NCBI GenBank assembly: GCA_023105745.1
Contig: JALGQZ010000001.1
Span: 47,181,662 to 47,245,661, forward strand
DNA length: 64,000 nucleotides
Direction of reading: 5' to 3'
DNA from: Austropuccinia psidii
Lineage: Eukaryota > Basidiomycota > Pucciniomycetes > Pucciniales > Sphaerophragmiaceae
Position 1 is the first letter of the stretch, and every line of letters starts with the position of its first letter. This document shows positions 59,082 to 64,000 of this stretch, one piece after another. Made by a program: the position numbers and the translations under genes. The notes beneath the pieces are model-generated. The model was given only the letters and a program-made list of their open reading frames with translations, was not told the origin of the DNA and made no database searches.

Positions 59082-60509
59082 ATGATGCCAGTTCAGCATA
59101 GCCCACCAGCCAAGAATACAAGATCCCAGAGACATCAAGCTGTTCTCACTCCTACACCAAGGGCTCCTCTTGACCGCACACCATCAGTTCATCAACTGAG
59201 TACAAATTTGGACAGAGGACCACCAATGGAAGGAGCAGCACCCTCCAGAAGAGGAGGTGTGAAGTCTAGAAGATCAAGATCATTCTCTGGACTATTGGGT
59301 GGTTATCCTGGTGTTTCTCAAGGGCCTAGAAGTAGATTGGGGGAAGCTGAAGATGAGGAGGGGGAGTAGTCTGTGGAAGAGGAAGAATCTGAGGAGACTG
59401 AAGTGGCAGCTGCCTTGGCAGGTGCTCCTAAAGCTCCCGAGGCTCCAAATCTAGCCCTTTCTAATCAACCTTCTGTCTCTCAAGCTGAACCAAATTTCCT
59501 CAAGATGATGGAGCAAATGACTCAGTTTATGGGACAACTCACTCAAGCAGTTGCCCCAAGGGACACTTCAAAAGTCCCTGCATTCAAGACTCCATCAATG
59601 AAGGCACCTGATTCTTTTGATGGTACTAAAGCTCATAAGTTGAGAGGATTCATTCAATCCTGTCAATTAATCTTTCATAATGACCCAGCAAACTTCTTCT
59701 CTTACAGGAAGAAGGTGCTTTACTCAATTTCTTTTCTTACTGGTAGAGCTGGCAAATGGATTGAACCTTACCTCTCAAATATCTCCAATGAAGACCCATC
59801 TTATCTCCTCAATAACTGGCAGTTGTTTGAAACACAGTTATTCACTCTGTTTTATGATCCCAATGAAGTCAGAAAAGCTGAACAACAGTTGGACAATTTG
59901 AGGATGAGGGAAAGTGGTCAAGTTTCCTTGTACATAGCTGATTTCAGAAGTTTAATGTCAAGAATTGGAGACTGGGGGCAAAGGGCCTATATTCATGTGT
60001 ATAGAAGAGGCTTGGCATCAAGATTGTTGGAACAATTGGCTTCTCACCCTGGAACTTTTGATAGCCTTCAAGAACTCATGGATATCACCTTGGAATTAGA
60101 TACCAGGTGCCATGAGAGGCAGAAGGAAAAGGGCAGTCATCAAGAGAAGAAGCCTCCAATCAGTGGATCCAACTCCTCCAAGCCTCCTCAAAGTTCATCA
60201 TCAAAGAAGCCTTATCACAAGAAGAATAAGAAGGGGAAGAATTTTCAAGTGTCCAAAGACAAGCCTCATGCTGCTCTCCTCAATAAGGACAACAAATTAA
60301 TTGGTTCTGAAAAGGAGAGGAGGATTAAAAAAGGCTTGTGCAATTATTGTGGTGGTAAACACCCATTTGAAAAATGCTTCAAGAGGCCTGAAAATGGGCA
60401 AGGGTCATCAAAAGGCTTCCCTAGCAAGCAGGGAAAAGCCTTAGTGGGAATCATGATGTGTTCAATGGTTCTCACTTATTTTGTTCAAGAACACAATTGT
60501 GCACTCTGA
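59082..60509 (+). pseudogene. gag: F gag, one amber codon
   Basis: Starts ATG ATG at 59082. MMPVQHSPPAKNTRSQR, Ser/Arg-rich segment, acidic stretch broken by TAG at 59367-59369 (Glu in E), capsid-like region (MEQMTQFMGQLTQAVAPRD; LTGRAGKWIEPYLSNISNED; YIADFRSLMSRIGDWGQRAY), Lys-rich linker and zinc knuckle CNYCGGKHPFEKC (C-X2-C-X3-H-X4-C, one residue shorter than the classic knuckle). Ends TGA at 60507-60509, overlapping pol by about 80 nt. Confidence 0.92.
60431..60437 (+). promoter_or_regulatory. F candidate -1 frameshift heptamer
   Basis: GGGAAAA in X-XXY-YYZ phase with gag (CAG GGA AAA). The pol frame is open from 60425 and has no ATG start in the overlap: the first codon of its main body is GTG at 60458. 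So pol needs a -1 shift, and this heptamer is the only standard slip site I see in the overlap. Confidence 0.62.
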
Positions 60510-63500
60510 ATACTAGTGTCAAGAAATCTTTAAAATTTCTTATTTTTTCTTCAATCTCTGATATTTTTTATAGTATTCTCATTGATTCTGGTGCTACAAA
60601 CTCCTTTATTGCAAAGAATTTTGTTCTCAAGTACTCATTGACCATGTCAGAGCTCCCTGAAAAGATTCCTCTTTTCATTCTGGATTCTAATGAATCCACT
60701 TCCCTGTTCATCACCCATTATACCAAGTGGGTTGTTGATTTACCTTCCTTCCCAAGCTTTGAATGGGATTTCTTTATCATAGATTCACCCAAGGGAGAAG
60801 ACCTAATATTGGGCTATTATTTTCTTTACCATTTTAATCCCATTATTGATTGGAAAAATGGATTGATCACCTATGATTCTAGTCATAAAGATTCTAGTGG
60901 TATTATTTCTTCTACTAGTAATGACTTATCCACTGCTGTCAACAGTGTTGCTCTGGTTGGTGAACTTAAGACACCTTCCTTTCCTCCTTCTGTCCATAAC
61001 CCCTCCACTTTTCCCTCTCAGTCATTACTTCCATTAAGAGATGAAGTCTTCAAAGAGATAAAAGATGTTGGAGAAGATGTTGCTATATCTTCACTTCATC
61101 TCTTTCAAGGGTATATGGACCTTCCTCCTTTATCTTTTCATGCCTCCCTGGAGGAGCAGTGGGATGAGGAGGAAGAGCCAGAAGAGATTGAAACTGTGCT
61201 GAAGGTAGTCCCTCCTGTTTATCACAAATATTTGGATGTATTCTCCAAATTGAAAGCAGAGAAACTTCCTCCACACCGTGCCTGTGATCATCATATCGAA
61301 CTGGAGGGTCTTCTACCTCCAGTTGGTGTTATCTACTCTTTATCAAAGAATGAGTCAGAAACACTGCGGGCCTACATTTCAGAGAATGTAGAGAAGGGTT
61401 TCATCAGACCAAGATCCACCTCAACAGGAACACCTGTCCTTTTTGTTAAGAAAAAGGATGGTGGTCTTCGTTTGTGTGTTGACTACCGCAAACTTAATGC
61501 TGTCACTAGGAAGAACAGGTATCCTGTTCCTCCAATGAATCAGCTTCTTACCGTCTTTAACAGTGCTACTATCTTCTCCAAGATAGATCTGCGTGGTGCT
61601 TATAATCTCCTGAGAATTAAAGAGGGGGATGAGCATTTAACTGCCCTTAGAACCAAATATGGCAGTTATGAGTATTTGGTTATGCCATTTGGCTTAACCA
61701 ATGCTCCAGATTCATTCCAAAATCTTGTGAATGATATCTTTGCAGATTATTTGGATATTTTTGTTGTAGTGTACTTAGATGATATTATGGTCTGCTCTAG
61801 CTCCTTGGATGAACATGTTAAACATGTGGCCTCTGTTCTCCAAAGACTGAGAGACAATAATTTGTTTGCTAAAGCCTCCAAGTGTGTATTCCATGCCTCA
61901 AGTGTGGAATAATTGGGCTATGTTGTTTCAAGTGATGGTCTCAAGATGGATTCTTCAAAGGTTCAACAAATCATCAATTGGCCACAGCCCAAGAACATCA
62001 AGGCCCTCCAATCTTTTCTTGGCTTTGCCAACTTTTATCGTTGTTTCATTAAAAATTATTCCAAAAAAATCTCTTCTCTCACTTCCCTCCTCAAAAAAGA
62101 TTCTCCCTTTATCTTCAATGAGGAAGCTCTTAGTCAGTTTCAGATACTCAAAGAAGCTTTCACCACTGCTCCTATTCTCTCTCATTTTAATCCTTCCCTA
62201 CCAACTATTGTAGAGACTGATGCTTCTGATTATGCCTTGGGTGCTGTACTGAGTCAGGTGAATGACTCAGGAAAGCATCCCATTGCATTTGATAGTCGCA
62301 AGCTCTTACCAGCTGAACTCAACTATGAAATTCATGACAAGGAACTCCTTGGCATAGTTTGGGCTCTCAAGCGCTGGAGAGCTTTTCTCCTTTCTCTTTC
62401 TGATTCCTTTGAGGTCTTGACAGACCATTGTTCCCTTCAGTATTTTATGTCCTCTAAAGTCCTTACTCGTCGTCAAGCCCGTTGGGCAGAATTTCTATCT
62501 GAATTTCACTTTATCATCACTTACCGCCCAGGCAGGCTGGCCACTTTACCAGATGCCTTGTCACGTCGGGACGACGTGTACCCAGAGAGGGGGGTGGATT
62601 TCATCAGCAAGAATCCTCAAAATTTTCATCAAGTTCTCAAGCAAAATGAAATTCAAGAGTCAACATTCTTCTCAATTAAAGTTGATGTTTTTTCAGATGT
62701 AGTTGATCAAATTCAAAGACAAGTATGGCAAGACAAAGATTATAAGGAAATCCTCAACAAATTAGCAAGAGGAGAATCAGTCCCAGACTATTCTCTTGAA
62801 CCTCAAGCAAAATTATTATTGATCAAAGATAGAGTAGTCATTCCAAGCAATCATGAAATTAAATTGGAAATTCTTCAAAAGCGTCATGACTCACCGTTGG
62901 CTGGCCGTCCTGGCCAGGAGAAGACCCTCAAGCTCATCAAGAGGGATTCTTATTGGGCTGGCATGAATCAAATCATCAAGGACTATGTGTCCTCATGTCA
63001 GCAATGTTCAAGAAACAAGAACATCCACCATAAGAAGTTTGGATTACTCAAGCCTCTTCAAATTCCATCTGGTCCTTGGAATTCTTTATCAATGGACTTT
63101 ATCACTCAATTGCCCTTGTCAAGCAACTTTGATTCAATTTTAGTAGTTGTAGACAGATTTTCAAAAATGGCAATATTTATTCCAACTTATTCAACAATCA
63201 CTTCTTTGGACTTAGCTCAAATATTCATTAATCATGTCTTTTCCAAACATGGTCTTCCAATCAATATTGTTAGTGATAGAGGTTCATTATTTGTTTCATC
63301 ATTTTGGACTCAATTGTGTCAGCAGCTCAAGATATCAAGAGATCTTTCAACTGCCTTTCACCCTGAAACAGATGGACAGACAGAGAGGGTAAATCAGATT
63401 CTAGAACAGTATCTTCGGATGTATGTCAGTTACCATCAAGATGACTGGCACACCTGGCTCCCTCTGGCTGAATTTGCCTATAATAATGCAGAACATTCAT

Positions 63501-64000
63501 CAAAAAAACAGTCTCCATTTTTCACTATTTATGGAAGAAATTCCAGCTTTGATTCAATTCACATTTCTCAAGATACACCTGCTGGAAAGTTATCATCAAA
63601 ACTCCAATCAGTACAGCAAGTTGTCAAAGAAGAATTAGAGTCAGCAATAAAGCGTTTTAAGAAGTATGCAGATAGAAATAGAGCAATTCCACCTGATTTC
63701 CAACCTGGGGACAAAGTATGGCTAGCTTCCAAGAACATCAAGACAACAAGACCCACCAAAAAGCTTCCAGAAAGATGGTTGGGACCCTTTGAAGTTCTCA
63801 AGAAGATTGGCAGCCATGCATATCACCTCAAGTTGCCTCAACAATGGAAGTCAGTTCACCCTGTTTTCCATGTGTCCTTGTTAGAACCAGTAAAGCAATC
63901 AACTATCCCAAATCAACACCAATTTCCACCACCTCCAGTAATAGTGGAAGAGCAAGAAGAATGGGAAGTGGCTCAGGTTCTGGACTTAAAACTCAAGAGA
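60438..64000 (+). pseudogene. pol: F pol: protease, RT, RNase H, integrase, start of chromodomain
   Basis: One frame with a single TAA at 61910-61912 (Tyr in E, VEYLGYVV). Protease DSGA; RT VKKKDGGLRLCVDYRKLN, MPFGLTNAPDSFQ, YLDD at 61772-61783; RNase H VETDASDYALGAVLSQ, HDKELLGIVWAL and DHCSLQYF; integrase zinc module RHDSPLAGRPG ... CQQC, where the second His is Arg (GRPG for the usual GHPG); DDE core SMDFITQLP, IVSDRGSLF, DGQTERVNQ; GPY/F-like ERWLGPFEVLKKIG; and EEWEVAQVLDLKLKR, the first strand of a chromodomain, at the window edge. After the stop, 61913-64000 is open throughout (696 codons). Confidence 0.94.

Larger units (their letters stand above)
57499..64000 (+). mobile_element. F: chromovirus-type Ty3/Gypsy element, runs off the right edge
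   Basis: LTR, self-priming site, leader, gag and pol of the same family as E. Two nonsense codons (59367, 61910) are the only breaks seen in about 4.9 kb of coding sequence. The TSD half on the left is TCCTT (57494-57498); the other end lies outside. The window ends at the start of the chromodomain. Confidence 0.93.

Noticed and set aside
1..64000. Host genes, tRNA or rRNA between the elements
   Set aside because: Every stretch longer than 300 bp could be assigned to an LTR, leader or coding part of an element; no tRNA-like or rRNA-like sequence was noticed, though a covariance-model scan would be needed to exclude it.

Overview
This window looks like pure repeat sequence from a rust fungus (Pucciniales). 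The Gag and Pol proteins resemble, from memory, predicted proteins of the myrtle rust Austropuccinia psidii; no search was run, so the genus is inference. The DNA is AT-rich and every recognisable coding region is Ty3/Gypsy Gag or Pol. I found no host gene, tRNA or rRNA.

The window is a nest of LTR retrotransposons, resolved through TG...CA LTR ends and 5-bp target-site duplications (TSDs). I name the insertions J, H, A1, A2, G, D, E, F, K, L, M, N, O, P and S1. The outermost is J, a decayed minus-strand element: RNase H/integrase pieces at 57498-55616 and 26449-25612, 3' LTR from 25611 downward. Three chains, each four levels deep, sit inside it. (1) In J's LTR lies A1 (minus, runs off the left edge). 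A1's 5' LTR holds complete A2 (5402-17126, TSD TATGG) and solo LTR S1 (17611-19046). A2 holds solo LTR M (12058-13756). (2) In J's LTR lies solo LTR L, interrupted by K, interrupted by N (22004-22731). (3) In J's integrase lies solo LTR H, which holds G (27878-48268), whose 5' LTR holds D (29760-39861). H also holds E (48433-53212) and solo LTR O. J's RNase H is also hit by solo LTR P and by F (57499 to the right edge).

There are two coding lineages. A1, A2, D, G and J share a tRNA-type primer site (TGGGGGCC...), one Gag-Pol frame and a short chromodomain-like tail. G is best preserved: 1901 codons with two in-frame stops. A1, A2, D and G also carry a second frame overlapping the start of gag (protein B). 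It can be joined to a Met-less upstream exon by a 63-80 nt GT-AG intron, and in D the joined frame is open for 335 codons. E and F are chromoviruses with a distinct Gag, YLDD reverse transcriptase, a GGGAAAA -1 frameshift site between gag and pol, and a primer site complementary to their own LTR (self-priming, Tf1/sushi style).

A segment of H plus E is tandemly duplicated (26693-27877 repeated at 53213-54397). The second copy keeps the empty site where G is inserted in the first. The likely order is J, then H, then E in H, then duplication, then G, then D.
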